A DNA stretch of 64,000 bases from Roseofilum casamattae BLCC-M143 (GCF_030068455.1 NZ_JAQOSQ010000010.1:1-64000), one strand, 5' to 3'. Numbered from the stretch's first letter, positions 27,504 through 36,151 are shown. Notes: generated by a model from the sequence alone, not told the origin. Translations and numbers: made by a program.

Positions 27504-29951
27504 TTGAAACGAGCAGATTCCCAAAAACGTAAAGCGTCGGTTGTCTTTCCTCAAGCTCTCTTGGAGACTGAACCAGGTAAGCTGAAGCCAGCTTGCTCAG
27601 AAGGTAACCGCCGAGTTTACACATCAGCCGCTGCCATTGGCTTGGCGGCAATGTCAATAGGTCTGCCCAATTTGTCCTTGACCAACGGTAGCCAAGCAGC
27701 CAGAGCGGCAGAACCCGTAGCGCTCGATCCCAGTGGCATAGCAGACAAAGTTACATCAAAACCTAGCTCTAGCCTAGCTATCTCTCCCATTGAAGTAGAA
27801 CCAGGAACAGCGCTACAGCCCGGAATACTAACGGGTTTAGAGTCCGCAGAGACCGAAGCGAAGGTAGCGGCTCCCAGCCCGAGGGCAGACGAAGTCGCCC
27901 CTGCTGTCATGAAAGATTTGGTTAAGGCAGAACTAAAGCATCAAAGAACAGCAATCCTAACTCCAGCCGAGCCAGAACCAGTAGTGGATTCGGTGGCATT
28001 AGAGCAAGCAGAAATAAAAGATCAGAAGCAGGCAGCTTTGGATGAAGCCGTCAACTATGTAGCAGTGTTAGAAGCAGCGGATGCCGACCCGTCGCAAACT
28101 CTAACCGTCCTGCCTTCTGGTAAAGCATTGCCTAAAGTGGAATCCGAGGCGGATGCGGAGACCGATTTTTCGACATTACCGACAATTGTCGATACCGCCA
28201 ATCTGGTTGTTGCTAGTTCAGCCCAATCTTTAGACGTTCCAACAGCCAGCAGCCTCACTGAAGCGGGAATTGAGTCGAATCCAGAATTATCAGCTCAATT
28301 AACCTCACCACAAGGTATTACCCCATCAGTCCAATTAACAGCACCAGAAGCAGACCCGATTCCGGAAAAAGTTACCGTAGGACTCTACCGCGTCCAATCG
28401 GGCGATACGGTAGAGGAAATTGCGAAAACTCAAGGTGTTGATGAAGATGCTCTGATCGAAGTCAATGCACTGGACAATCCGGATACTCTGGAAGTCAATC
28501 AACCCCTGACAGTGGCCCGGTTTAGCGAAGAGGCTCCAGTGGTGGAGACGCCAGCAGCAGAAGAAATAGAACTGTTCCAATCGTCTCTTACCTGGGAAAG
28601 TGCGAACAGTAGCGAACCATTCAGTGTGGAACCATCAGGAGAATTTGATGGCACAGCTCAGTTGCCAGTATCTCAACCGTTAGAAGCCAAAGAGGTCGAG
28701 ATTGAATCTACCTCAGCGATCTCCTTAACCTCTCCCGATCGAGGATTGGTACTTAAAGAAGAGGTAAAACCCTTAGAAATTGGGAAGCGAGAAGAACAAC
28801 CCGTACCCATTGCTTCATCTTGGAACTTCAACCCAGTTTCCTCGATCTCGCCCCAGACACTGCACCAAGTGCGTCACGGCGAAACCTTAGATGCGATCGC
28901 TCGTCGCTATGGAGTGAGTCGTACAGAACTGATTCAGGCCAATCAGATTTCTAATCCTAATTTGATTCAAGTCAATCAAAACCTGAAGATTCCAGCAGCC
29001 GTAACAGAATCGACAACTGCCGTTACCTCTGTGATTCCCGGAATTAACAGTGGGAACATGCCGAACCCAACAGCAGTATCTTCATTGACTGCCCAGCTTC
29101 TACCTGACACGGTTTCGGCTGAAACCACTCAACCCACGGTTGGCTCTGCTACAGTAGCTCTTAATTCCGATCGAGAGAGCCAATCCAATTACAGCAGCTA
29201 TGTCCAAGGTCTGAGTAACGAAATCGATCGCCTGCGGCAGCAGTATGAAAGCCAACCTGAAGGCTTCAACTTACAGCAAGCAGAACCGGTAGAATCGGCA
29301 GGACCTTCATCCAGGTCTACTCAGAGATCCCAGCGAGTTAACCCAGAATTTGCTCCTTCAACAGCCAGCTCTAACTTGCAAGAGGAATTGCAACGACTGC
29401 AACAGACCCATCGTTCTAATCCAACAGCACCGACTCCACAATCGCAAACCGTAGCAGTTGCGCCTCTCGGTCCGAATGCCTACGATCCGAGCCAGTTACC
29501 CATTGGCGAGATGGTTTCTCCCGATGTACCTCCTTTGGCTCCAGGAGAGAGATATTTACCCGGCGATCGCATCAATGGCTATACCTGGCCCTCTAAGGGA
29601 GTGCTCACTTCTGGATATGGATGGCGCTGGGGACGGATGCACAAAGGGATTGATATTGCCGGTCCGATTGGAACGCCTATCTTTGCCGCTGCTTCCGGGG
29701 TCGTTGACTATGCTCAGTGGAATAATGGCGGTTATGGCTACTTAGTCGATATCCGCCACCCCGATGGTAGTCTGACTCGTTATGCCCATAACAACCGCAT
29801 CCTAGTTCGCAAAGGTCAGCGCGTTCGTCAAGGCGAGCAAATTGCCGAAATGGGAAGTACTGGATACAGTACCGGTCCTCATCTGCACTTTGAAATTCAT
29901 GCTGCCGGACAAGGCGCTGTTAATCCGATTGCCTATCTACCCCAACGTTAG
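27504..29951 (+). CDS. LysM-M23 peptidoglycan endopeptidase
   Basis: An 815-residue envelope protein. TTG is the start, supported by AGGAGG seven bases upstream. A weakly hydrophobic segment (about 38-60) may serve as signal or anchor. A long low-complexity region is followed by two LysM domains (about 294-338 with YRVQSGDTVEEIA, and 454-497 with HQVRHGETLDAIARRYGV) that bind glycan strands. The C-terminal M23 domain (about 705-812) keeps the zinc ligands in HKGIDIA and HLHFEI. It should cut peptide cross-links in peptidoglycan, as in NlpD/EnvC-like or DipM-like division and morphogenesis factors. Confidence 0.93.
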   Translation: MKRADSQKRKASVVFPQALLETEPGKLKPACSEGNRRVYTSAAAIGLAAMSIGLPNLSLTNGSQAARAAEPVALDPSGIADKVTSKPSSSLAISPIEVEPGTALQPGILTGLESAETEAKVAAPSPRADEVAPAVMKDLVKAELKHQRTAILTPAEPEPVVDSVALEQAEIKDQKQAALDEAVNYVAVLEAADADPSQTLTVLPSGKALPKVESEADAETDFSTLPTIVDTANLVVASSAQSLDVPTASSLTEAGIESNPELSAQLTSPQGITPSVQLTAPEADPIPEKVTVGLYRVQSGDTVEEIAKTQGVDEDALIEVNALDNPDTLEVNQPLTVARFSEEAPVVETPAAEEIELFQSSLTWESANSSEPFSVEPSGEFDGTAQLPVSQPLEAKEVEIESTSAISLTSPDRGLVLKEEVKPLEIGKREEQPVPIASSWNFNPVSSISPQTLHQVRHGETLDAIARRYGVSRTELIQANQISNPNLIQVNQNLKIPAAVTESTTAVTSVIPGINSGNMPNPTAVSSLTAQLLPDTVSAETTQPTVGSATVALNSDRESQSNYSSYVQGLSNEIDRLRQQYESQPEGFNLQQAEPVESAGPSSRSTQRSQRVNPEFAPSTASSNLQEELQRLQQTHRSNPTAPTPQSQTVAVAPLGPNAYDPSQLPIGEMVSPDVPPLAPGERYLPGDRINGYTWPSKGVLTSGYGWRWGRMHKGIDIAGPIGTPIFAAASGVVDYAQWNNGGYGYLVDIRHPDGSLTRYAHNNRILVRKGQRVRQGEQIAEMGSTGYSTGPHLHFEIHAAGQGAVNPIAYLPQR

Positions 29952-29961
29952 GTATTTTGAT

Positions 29962-29999
29962 GCAGTGTAAGGGAGAGTTTGGCTCTCTCTTTACACTGC
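29962..29999 (+). terminator. Stem-loop after the M23 peptidase gene
   Basis: GCAGTGTAAGGGAGAG and CTCTCTCTTTACACTGC form a stem of about 16 bp with one or two mismatches around TTTGG. It begins 10 nt after the stop codon. No T-run follows, so it may be an intrinsic terminator of the weak cyanobacterial kind or a 3' end stabiliser. Confidence 0.65.
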
Positions 30000-30068
30000 C
30001 CGATCGAACAAACAACTTCAATGTTCCCTTGCATGATGGCGGCAACATGCTTTATACTAATAAAGCTT

Positions 30069-30142
30069 GGCTCGGTAGCTCAGTTGGTTAGAGCAGGGGA
30101 CTCATAAGCCCAAGGTCGGCAGTTCAAGTCTGCCTCGAGCCA
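30069..30142 (+). tRNA. tRNA-Met (CAT anticodon)
   Basis: A complete 74-nt cloverleaf with acceptor stem GGCTCGG/TCGAGCC, D-arm GCTC-AGTTGGTTA-GAGC, anticodon loop CTCATAA and T-arm GGCAG-TTCAAGT-CTGCC. CCA is not encoded. CAT may mean elongator Met or, after lysidine modification, Ile for AUA; the T54-A loop is not initiator-like because the acceptor starts with a paired G-C. The anticodon stem has apparent mismatches at its top and bottom pairs (G27-A43 and A31-G39). Confidence 0.93.
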
Positions 30143-30299
30143 TTTACAGAAAGAAAAAGCTAAGACGCTTAGTGGCTTGAGAGCAATTAAACTCTCCAGC
30201 TGCTTTTGCGGGTGTTGCCAAGTTTTTCTGAGAAAAAGGAGTCATAACGAATATGGGTATGATACGATCCTTAACAATATGTAACGGAGAATTGCAGAC

Positions 30300-30902
30300 A
30301 TGACTCAATCTGAAGGATGTATCCGTGTAGGACAACCTGCACCTGACTTTACCGCAACAGCAGTAGTCGATCAAGAATTTAAAACCATCAAGCTATCGGA
30401 CTACAAAGGTAAATATGTGGTTATCTTCTTCTATCCCTTAGATTTTACCTTCGTTTGCCCCACCGAAATCACAGCCTTCAGCGATCGCTTTGAAGAATTC
30501 AAAGAGTTAGGTAGTGAAGTCTTAGGTATTTCTGTAGACAGCGAATTTTCTCACCTGGCTTGGATTCAAACCGATCGCAAATCCGGTGGTGTTGGCGATC
30601 TCAACTATCCTCTCGTCTCCGATATCAAAAAAGAAATTAGCGCCGCTTATAACGTGCTCGATCCGGATGCTGGAATTGCCCTGCGCGGTTTATTCATCAT
30701 CGACAAAGAAGGAATTATCCAACACGCAACCATTAATAACCTAGCATTTGGTCGCAATGTTGATGAAACCCTGCGCGTACTGCAAGCGCTTCAATACGTG
30801 CAAACTCATCCCGATGAAGTTTGTCCTGCCGGATGGAAACCGGGCGAAAAAACAATGAATCCCGATCCGGTAAAATCGAAAGTTTACTTTGCCGCCGTAT
30901 AA
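30300..30902 (+). CDS. Typical 2-Cys peroxiredoxin
   Basis: A 200-residue thiol peroxidase of the AhpC/Prx1 class that reduces hydrogen peroxide and alkyl peroxides using thioredoxin. The peroxidatic Cys is Cys53 in FTFVCPTE and the resolving Cys is Cys175 in DEVCPAGW. The C-terminal YF pair (KVYFAAV) and a GG-containing loop (KSGGVGDL) are the two features linked with over-oxidation-sensitive enzymes. It acts in the cytosol, protecting the photosynthetic apparatus from oxidative damage. It is followed by a strong terminator, so it appears to be a single-gene unit. Confidence 0.97.
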   Translation: MTQSEGCIRVGQPAPDFTATAVVDQEFKTIKLSDYKGKYVVIFFYPLDFTFVCPTEITAFSDRFEEFKELGSEVLGISVDSEFSHLAWIQTDRKSGGVGDLNYPLVSDIKKEISAAYNVLDPDAGIALRGLFIIDKEGIIQHATINNLAFGRNVDETLRVLQALQYVQTHPDEVCPAGWKPGEKTMNPDPVKSKVYFAAV

Positions 30903-30934
30903 CATCTCCGATTAACCATACTATTAATCGACCG

Positions 30935-30966
30935 ACCAGGTACACTCGAAGTACCTGGTTTTTATT
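30935..30966 (+). terminator. Rho-independent terminator of the peroxiredoxin gene
   Basis: ACCAGGTAC, a 7-nt loop (ACTCGAA), then GTACCTGGT followed by TTTTATTTAT: a 9-bp perfect stem with a T-rich tail, 33 nt after the stop codon. Confidence 0.9.
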
Positions 30967-30978
30967 TATCTAAATTCT

Positions 30979-31536
30979 ATGGCAAGCAACAAAATTTTGG
31001 TGACCGGGCCGGCGCGATCGGGAAAGAGCGAATGGGCAGAACATTTGGCGCGCAATGCCGAAACTAGGGATAAATCAATTATTTATGTGGCAACGGCAAC
31101 TGTCGATCCCGATGACCAAGAATGGCAAGAGCGCATCGAACGACACCAACAACGACGACCCCCACACTGGCAAACCAGAGCCATTCCGATCGCAATCTCA
31201 GAAACATTGCAGAATGCCCGAGAGCAAGAGTGCTTGCTACTTGACTCCTTAGGAACTTGGTTAGCCAACTTATTGGATCGCGATGACGAGGAATGGCAAG
31301 AACTGGCTGATGGGTTCTTATTCCACCTACAACAAACACCAGCCGATGTAATCTTGGTTGCTGAAGAAACGGGATGGGGAGTGGTTCCCGCTTATCCCTT
31401 AGGACGGAAATTTCGCGATCGCTTAGGGACTCTCATTCGCCGCAGCGCCGCGATCGCCGATACCACTTATCTGGTTGCTGGAGGTCATGTACTCAATTTA
31501 ACTGATTTGGGAATGCCCCTCGCGAGCAATGTTTAA
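30979..31536 (+). CDS. cobU: Adenosylcobinamide kinase / guanylyltransferase
   Basis: A 185-residue bifunctional enzyme of cobalamin synthesis. It phosphorylates adenosylcobinamide and then transfers GMP to form adenosylcobinamide-GDP. The P-loop is GPARSGKS (residues 10-17). RIERHQQRRPPHW (about 52-64) holds the guanylylated His of the CobU family, and VAEETGWGVVP (about 126-136) is also diagnostic. It is likely used in B12 or pseudo-B12 synthesis or salvage. No other cobalamin gene adjoins it, and its start is 12 nt after the terminator T-run, so it needs its own promoter very close by or readthrough. Confidence 0.95.
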   Translation: MASNKILVTGPARSGKSEWAEHLARNAETRDKSIIYVATATVDPDDQEWQERIERHQQRRPPHWQTRAIPIAISETLQNAREQECLLLDSLGTWLANLLDRDDEEWQELADGFLFHLQQTPADVILVAEETGWGVVPAYPLGRKFRDRLGTLIRRSAAIADTTYLVAGGHVLNLTDLGMPLASNV

Positions 31537-31697
31537 ACTTTGCTTAGAGTTTGTGCGATCGCCGTTTTTTGTCGAAACATTAGAGCTAAGATAGAGATGC
31601 CCGAATCGGGAAATGGTGAGACACTCATACAGCCTTTGCCAGCATTCACCACCAGGTTGGTAAGAGACAAAAATGTTGAATTTAAGCAAAATACCTC

Positions 31698-32117
31698 ATG
31701 GCATCCGCAAACCAAGTTAGACAGTATTTAGGTCACTGGTTTCAGTTAGGCCGTAAAGTTTATATCCACAATGGCGATCGCGCTCTCTTGCCGGATCCGG
31801 TTATTCACGGCCATCGCTACAGTCAAGGCTTTGAAGACTGCTGGGAAATCCTCATGTCTCCGGAATCTGGGGATTGTTACTTACAAGATACCGACCAAAC
31901 CATTGCTCAATTGCTCACTCCTGAGTGGGATATTGTCATGTGTTGTCGGTGCGTGATGCCTATTCCCATGACTATGGGAGCGAGAGACTGTATGTCCTGT
32001 CCCTGTCGAGATTTAGCCACATGGCCCAATTTAGATTTGCCACAACCGCGATCGCCTATTGATAACCAAGCCGCTTTGAATTCTTTGAGGCAACGTCTCC
32101 AGAGAGCGAGCAAATAA
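31698..32117 (+). CDS. Hypothetical cysteine-rich protein
   Basis: A 139-residue protein that I cannot place in a named family. It has an N-terminal VRQYLGHWFQLGRKVYIHNG, a middle SQGFEDCWEILM, and a compact cluster of five cysteines (MCCRCVMP and CMSCPC, about residues 92-113) that could bind a zinc ion or an iron-sulfur centre. There is no signal peptide or membrane helix. The composition agrees with a real gene. The neighbours cobU and the HEPN-MNT locus do not suggest a role. Confidence 0.7.
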   Translation: MASANQVRQYLGHWFQLGRKVYIHNGDRALLPDPVIHGHRYSQGFEDCWEILMSPESGDCYLQDTDQTIAQLLTPEWDIVMCCRCVMPIPMTMGARDCMSCPCRDLATWPNLDLPQPRSPIDNQAALNSLRQRLQRASK

Positions 32118-32158
32118 ACGATTCCGAGCCAATCTCTTTCAGGATTCGATACCGATGG

Positions 32159-32527
32159 TCAAAAATCCTTAAAGCATTGAATAAAGTTACGCGCAACTTG
32201 GATTGCTGCAAAAGCATCTTCATTCTCAATCCCGGAATCAAGACTATAGTCACTACGGTTTCTCTGGTCTTAAGTATCAATAAGAGCACGATGAAATCCT
32301 CGTAACTCTCGATTGTCTCTGGCAAACTCCCGTCCAAAAGCACCAATGACGGCAGAATGGCTGGAAAAACTTAATTCCTTACTCAAAAGAAATGCCGAAG
32401 CAATATAAAACATCGCATAATAGGCGCGAGAAACCGCTAACTCCGGTAAACCATTTTCAACTAATAACTCCGCTCCTTGCAAACTCCTACGAGCCTTTTC
32501 CAGTAGCAACTGCTGTTCGTTAGTCAT
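32159..32527 (-). pseudogene. HEPN-domain protein with a premature stop
   Basis: The first 85 codons (32527-32273) encode the N-terminal helices of a HEPN protein: [20 protein letters not shown] and [22 protein letters not shown] at 32272-32270 then interrupts the frame after FHRALIDT. The same frame stays open for another 36 codons, reading DQRNRSDYSLDSGIENEDAF and AAIQVARNFI to a TGA at 32159-32161. This is the normal HEPN C-terminus, including the conserved RNxxDY segment. A single C-to-T change in a CAA codon would explain it. The start overlaps the MNT gene by 4 nt (ATGA). HEPN partners are usually RNases that MNT partners neutralise, so a truncated HEPN is probably inactive. Confidence 0.8.
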
Positions 32528-32889
32528 AAAATAATTCCCTCTCGCCGCACATTCAGAAAGAAAGGGCTATTTTCCCGTTCATAGCGCTCTGTGGAGACAA
32601 AAGCTCGTGAAATTACAGTATTGTATTCAAGAGATAGATCGGCAATAAACTCACTAGTTCTTTGAATCTCTTCGCGATAGCTAAACGCTCTCTTGAGAAT
32701 AATCAAAAGATCGATATCGGAATCTATTTTAGCATCGCCTCGTGCTTGAGAGCCATATAGAATTAGAGTATCTAGATTGTCCTGATATTGTTCGGAAAAC
32801 CATAGCTTTGTCAGAGCAACGATTGAGTTCAGATTTGGATGTTTCATTATTTGCGTCGAGAATTTCCATCCGTAATCAGTTACCAACAT
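32524..32889 (-). CDS. MNT-family nucleotidyltransferase (HEPN-MNT antitoxin)
   Basis: A 121-residue minimal nucleotidyltransferase. The signature [20 protein letters not shown] (G-S-x-A-R-G followed by D-x-D) is intact, with a third acidic position further on. In HEPN-MNT toxin-antitoxin modules this protein adenylylates a Tyr of the HEPN toxin. It overlaps the HEPN gene by 4 nt and its ATG overlaps the stop of the upstream 82-codon gene (TAATG). A second possible start is the ATG at 32847, which would give [16 protein letters not shown] as the N-terminus and is close to the family norm. Confidence 0.9.
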   Translation of the reverse strand: MLVTDYGWKFSTQIMKHPNLNSIVALTKLWFSEQYQDNLDTLILYGSQARGDAKIDSDIDLLIILKRAFSYREEIQRTSEFIADLSLEYNTVISRAFVSTERYERENSPFFLNVRREGIIL

Positions 32890-33137
32890 TATGAAACCAC
32901 AAGATGGTCATCAAGTACGAAGCGCATTTGACCGTGACTGAAGAAGAAAGCATGTTCTATTCCAAGAGTAGAGGTGAAGCTGTAGCCTTGGGGAGTACCT
33001 GGAGGCACCTCATACTTTTGCAAGTTTCCGTGAGACCTTAACCACCCAAGTAACTCTTCCTCTGTGCCGTTCTCGAGATACTCCCTCAGCGCTTTGCGTT
33101 GGGAAAATAGATCGATGAGACAGAAGCTTTGTGCCAT
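32889..33137 (-). CDS. Small hypothetical protein coupled to the HEPN-MNT pair
   Basis: An 82-residue product I do not recognise. The N-terminal half is helical (LREYLENGTEEELLGWLRSH); the C-terminal half is short and beta-like (GYSFTSTLGIEHAFFFSHGQ, then MRFVLDDHLVV). No catalytic motif is apparent. Its stop TAA overlaps the MNT start by one base, so it is probably translated with the module. It could be an accessory protein, a remnant of another gene, or an unrelated small protein. The downstream gene order is this gene, MNT, HEPN. Confidence 0.58.
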   Translation of the reverse strand: MAQSFCLIDLFSQRKALREYLENGTEEELLGWLRSHGNLQKYEVPPGTPQGYSFTSTLGIEHAFFFSHGQMRFVLDDHLVVS

Positions 33138-33159
33138 CAGGAATTATCCGAGATTAACA

Positions 33160-33699
33160 CTAAAACCGATCGCTCTCCGGCGCTGTCCCTCCGGGATTTA
33201 ATCCGGGTTGCGAGAGGAAGAAATTTTCCGCACTATCATTCTGATAAATACAATTGACTTTCGGCGTACCGTTAATATCTCCAGTATAACCAAACGTATT
33301 CATCCGATTCTTACAATCATTAAACTTATCGCGAGGGAGTAGATTGCGCTGTTCTAAAATTACCCAGTTATTTCGGCGCAGAACGCATCCCGGTTGCATG
33401 GCCGGTTGCGACACGTAGACACTAAAGGGATTGAGAGTAACATATAAGCGCGCGTCCATCACCATCGCACTGGCCCCATATTTTACGCACAGTTCTGGAT
33501 TTGGAGCGCTGCGATCGATAAAATCGCGGGAGGCGACGTTTTCTGGAGAGAGCGTCGTCGTCGAGCTAAACACAATGCCAATCCCCATACCGAGAACAAA
33601 AATACCCCCCATCAGGGCCACCAAAAAGTAGTTAAATGGAGAGGGTGGCTTTCCTCCCATATTACCTCTGGAGCTGCGTCTGGAACTGGTTCTGGTCAT
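33160..33699 (-). CDS. DUF3172 family membrane-anchored protein
   Basis: A 179-residue protein of a family confined to cyanobacteria and plastid-bearing eukaryotes. A Ser/Arg-rich N-terminus precedes one membrane helix (about 24-45, NYFLVALMGGIFVLGMGIGI); the soluble part includes ELCVKYGASAMVMDARLYVT and GCVLRRNNWVILEQR with three or four cysteines. The function is unknown; the topology suggests a thylakoid- or plasma-membrane-anchored lumenal or periplasmic domain. It is divergently transcribed from psbZ with a 222-bp spacer. Confidence 0.85.
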   Translation of the reverse strand: MTRTSSRRSSRGNMGGKPPSPFNYFLVALMGGIFVLGMGIGIVFSSTTTLSPENVASRDFIDRSAPNPELCVKYGASAMVMDARLYVTLNPFSVYVSQPAMQPGCVLRRNNWVILEQRNLLPRDKFNDCKNRMNTFGYTGDINGTPKVNCIYQNDSAENFFLSQPGLNPGGTAPESDRF

Positions 33700-33851
33700 A
33701 GATTTTCCATGGAACGTGCGACTCGATCTCGCAGGCGCAATTAACCTGCTCTCTCAATTCTAGTACGACTCGCTCTTTCGGGAAGGATTGGCGATCGCCT
33801 ATTCCCAATATTCCCCATTCCCTAGCGCTATACTTCCGGGCCGCAAAGCTT

Positions 33852-33881
33852 TATAGTGAACATAAAGGTCGAGTTCGACCT
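33852..33881 (+). promoter_or_regulatory. Candidate psbZ promoter region with palindrome
   Basis: A TATAGT -10-like box at 33852-33857 is followed by a perfect 16-nt palindrome AGGTCGAGTTCGACCT (33866-33881), 41 nt before the psbZ start. The -35 region is poor. The palindrome would lie in the early 5' leader as an operator or hairpin. No experimental support. Confidence 0.35.
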
Positions 33882-33921
33882 CAAATCTTGATTCCCGCTC
33901 GTGTTGAGAGAACCAAATTTT

Positions 33922-34110
33922 ATGTCAATTTTATTTCAACTTTCCCTGTTTGCTCTGGTTTTATTATCCTTCGTTTTGATTGTTGCCGTCCCCGTTGCCT
34001 ACGCTCTTCCCCAAAGCTGGGAACAATCCAAACCCTTGCTCTATATTGGATCTGGAGTTTGGACAGTTCTAGTGGTTGTCGTTGGTATCTTGAATTTTTT
34101 TGTGGTTTAA
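33922..34110 (+). CDS. psbZ: Photosystem II protein PsbZ (Ycf9)
   Basis: A 62-residue protein with two membrane helices, the first within [20 protein letters not shown] and the second within [39 protein letters not shown] is the connecting loop. PsbZ lies at the edge of the PSII core, next to CP43, and stabilises the peripheral subunits. The frame extends seven codons upstream to a GTG, but the ATG at 33922 gives the normal length. It is followed by ribH with an 82-bp gap, an arrangement found in many cyanobacteria. Confidence 0.97.
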   Translation: MSILFQLSLFALVLLSFVLIVAVPVAYALPQSWEQSKPLLYIGSGVWTVLVVVVGILNFFVV

Positions 34111-34192
34111 AGCTGCTAAAATTCCTGGAGTCGCTGGTTGTTTTTATAACCAGCGATCTAAAAATTTTGGCGAACTTTTGAGGATAACCTCC

Positions 34193-34669
34193 ATGACCGT
34201 TTTTGAGGGAACATTTACCCAAACCGAAGGACTGCGATTTGCGATCGTTATCGGTCGCTTTAATGACCTAGTCACCGGTAAACTCTTATCGGGATGTCAA
34301 GATTGCCTGAAACGACACGGCGTTGATGTCGATCCGCAAGGAACTCAAGTCGATTATGCTTGGGTTCCCGGTAGCTTTGAAATCGCCCTCGTCACGAAAC
34401 GACTAGCAGAGTCCAAACAATACGATGCAATTATCTGTTTGGGTGCTGTCATTCGCGGCGACACTCCCCACTTCGATTATGTGGCCGCCGAAGTCGCCAA
34501 AGGAGTTGCCGCCGTTGGTTTGCAAACCGGAACCCCCACGATTTTTGGCGTTCTGACCACAGACACCATGCAACAGGCCTTAGAACGGGCTGGAATCAAA
34601 AGTAACTTGGGTTGGAACTATGGTATGAATGCCCTAGAAATGGCTGCGCTCATGCGGCAGATGCCATAA
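34193..34669 (+). CDS. ribH: 6,7-dimethyl-8-ribityllumazine synthase
   Basis: A 158-residue enzyme. It condenses 5-amino-6-ribitylaminouracil with 3,4-dihydroxy-2-butanone 4-phosphate, the penultimate step of riboflavin synthesis. [18 protein letters not shown] and [19 protein letters not shown] (with the catalytic His) are the family signatures. The ATG at 34193 is preceded by GAGGATAACCTCC and gives the normal length; the longer frame back to 34100 overlaps psbZ and is not needed. It probably shares a transcript with psbZ. RibH assembles as icosahedra or pentamers in the cytosol. Confidence 0.97.
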   Translation: MTVFEGTFTQTEGLRFAIVIGRFNDLVTGKLLSGCQDCLKRHGVDVDPQGTQVDYAWVPGSFEIALVTKRLAESKQYDAIICLGAVIRGDTPHFDYVAAEVAKGVAAVGLQTGTPTIFGVLTTDTMQQALERAGIKSNLGWNYGMNALEMAALMRQMP

Positions 34670-34745
34670 CTTCACTCTCATTAAAGAATAGAGGGACAGA
34701 GAGAGCGATCGCGCGGCCATCAAAAATCTCTCACAATTACTAGTA

Positions 34746-34775
34746 TTGAATCGGCAAAATAGGGTATTATAGAAT
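34746..34775 (+). promoter_or_regulatory. Candidate promoter of the ribosomal protein S1 gene
   Basis: TTGAAT (34746-34751), 18 bp, then TAGAAT (34770-34775): a reasonable sigma-70-type match. It lies 140 bp ahead of the S1 start, so the mRNA would have a long leader. A small hairpin built from CCGG and CCC/GGG (about 34806-34824) lies in that leader. S1 synthesis is autoregulated in many bacteria, which a long leader would allow. Confidence 0.5.
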
Positions 34776-34915
34776 GTCTGTGTCATAGGCATAGACAGTT
34801 TTCCCCGGCCCCCTTGGGTCCGGATCTAAGTAGAGGTTTGGAGGCTGCTGCAATGCGTGTCCCCGCTGTAAACCCCAGGAAATGATACGGAGATAATTAC
34901 TAGGAAACAATTCGC

Positions 34916-36055
34916 ATGGTCAATCAGGAATTAACGGCTACAGACATTGGTTTTACCCACGAAGATTTTGCTGCACTGCTAGATAAATACGATTATCATT
35001 TTAGCCCCGGCGATACCGTAGCCGGTACCGTATTCAGTCTGGAGCCAAGGGGCGCTCTGATTGACATCGGCGCAAAAACCGCAGCATACATCCCCATTCA
35101 GGAGATGTCGATTAATCGGATTGATACCCCAGATGAGGTATTGCAATCCAACGAAACTCGGGAATTTTTCATTCTGACCGATGAGAATGAAGACGGTCAA
35201 CTTACTCTGTCCATTCGTCGCATTGAATACATGCGCGCTTGGGAGCGGGTCCGTCAGTTGCAAGCTGAAGATGCTACCGTCAGAGCGCAAGTGTTTGCCA
35301 CCAACCGAGGAGGCGCCCTAGTTAGAATCGAAGGCCTGCGCGGTTTTATTCCCGGCTCGCACATCAGCACTCGCAAACCGAAAGAAGACTTAATGGGCGA
35401 AGAGCTTCCCCTAAAATTTCTCGAGGTCGATGAAGACCGCAACCGCCTCGTTCTCAGCCACCGCCGTGCCTTAGTCGAGCGCAAGATGAACCGTTTAGAA
35501 GTAGGCGAAGTCGTTCTCGGTATGGTTCGCGGACTCAAACCCTACGGAGCTTTCATCGATATCGGTGGCGTCAGCGGTCTGCTGCACATTTCCGAAATTT
35601 CCCACGACCATATCGATACGCCGCATAGCGTCTTCAATGTCAATGACGAGATCAAAGTGATGATCATCGACTTGGATGCAGAGCGCGGACGCATCTCCCT
35701 CTCCACCAAGCAGTTAGAACCCGAACCGGGAGATATGGTGAAAAATCCCGATCTGGTCTATGACAAAGCTGAGGAAATGGCCGAGCGCTATCGTCAGAAA
35801 CTGCGCGCCCAAGCTGAAGGCATTGAACTTCCTGTAGAGGGAGAAACCGCTGCCCCCGAAGCCACTGACGACGACCAAGAACAAGCTGAAGTCGCCGAAG
35901 AGGCCGTTGAAGAGGCCGTTGAAGCGGTTGAGGAGAATGCTCCTACTAGCGAAGTCGAAGTCTCTGCTGAAGAGTCTGAGGATGAGATGGCTGCTGCCGA
36001 CGAACCTGAAGTTGTTGCCGAACCTGTGGAGGAAGAGTTAGCAACGGCTGAATAA
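34916..36055 (+). CDS. rpsA: 30S ribosomal protein S1
   Basis: A 379-residue cyanobacterial S1 with three S1 (OB-fold) domains at about 30-100, 115-180 and 195-265. The third has the clearest motif (GMVRGLKPYGAFIDIGGVSG and LLHISEISHDHI). The remaining ~100 residues form a very acidic, Glu/Ala/Val-rich disordered tail (for example EEAVEEAVEAVEE). S1 captures mRNA on the small subunit. E. coli S1 has six domains; three is normal in cyanobacteria and plastids. A GC-rich terminator follows 38 bp after the stop. Confidence 0.96.
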   Translation: MVNQELTATDIGFTHEDFAALLDKYDYHFSPGDTVAGTVFSLEPRGALIDIGAKTAAYIPIQEMSINRIDTPDEVLQSNETREFFILTDENEDGQLTLSIRRIEYMRAWERVRQLQAEDATVRAQVFATNRGGALVRIEGLRGFIPGSHISTRKPKEDLMGEELPLKFLEVDEDRNRLVLSHRRALVERKMNRLEVGEVVLGMVRGLKPYGAFIDIGGVSGLLHISEISHDHIDTPHSVFNVNDEIKVMIIDLDAERGRISLSTKQLEPEPGDMVKNPDLVYDKAEEMAERYRQKLRAQAEGIELPVEGETAAPEATDDDQEQAEVAEEAVEEAVEAVEENAPTSEVEVSAEESEDEMAAADEPEVVAEPVEEELATAE

Positions 36056-36092
36056 GGCTACGGGTGAAGAGGGATACAACCTTGCTGGGGGC

Positions 36093-36115
36093 GGGCGATA
36101 TAGCTTGCCCTTTTT
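36093..36115 (+). terminator. Terminator of the S1 gene
   Basis: GGGCGA, loop TATAGC, TTGCCC, then TTTTT: a six-pair stem (one G-T pair) with a T-run, 37 nt after the rpsA stop codon. Confidence 0.72.
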
Positions 36116-36151
36116 GCATGGGGTGGAGAACACAATGGAGAACCAGATTCC

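Noticed and set aside
33901-33921. Longer psbZ start (GTG seven codons upstream)
   Set aside because: PsbZ is normally 62 residues and begins at the ATG at 33922.
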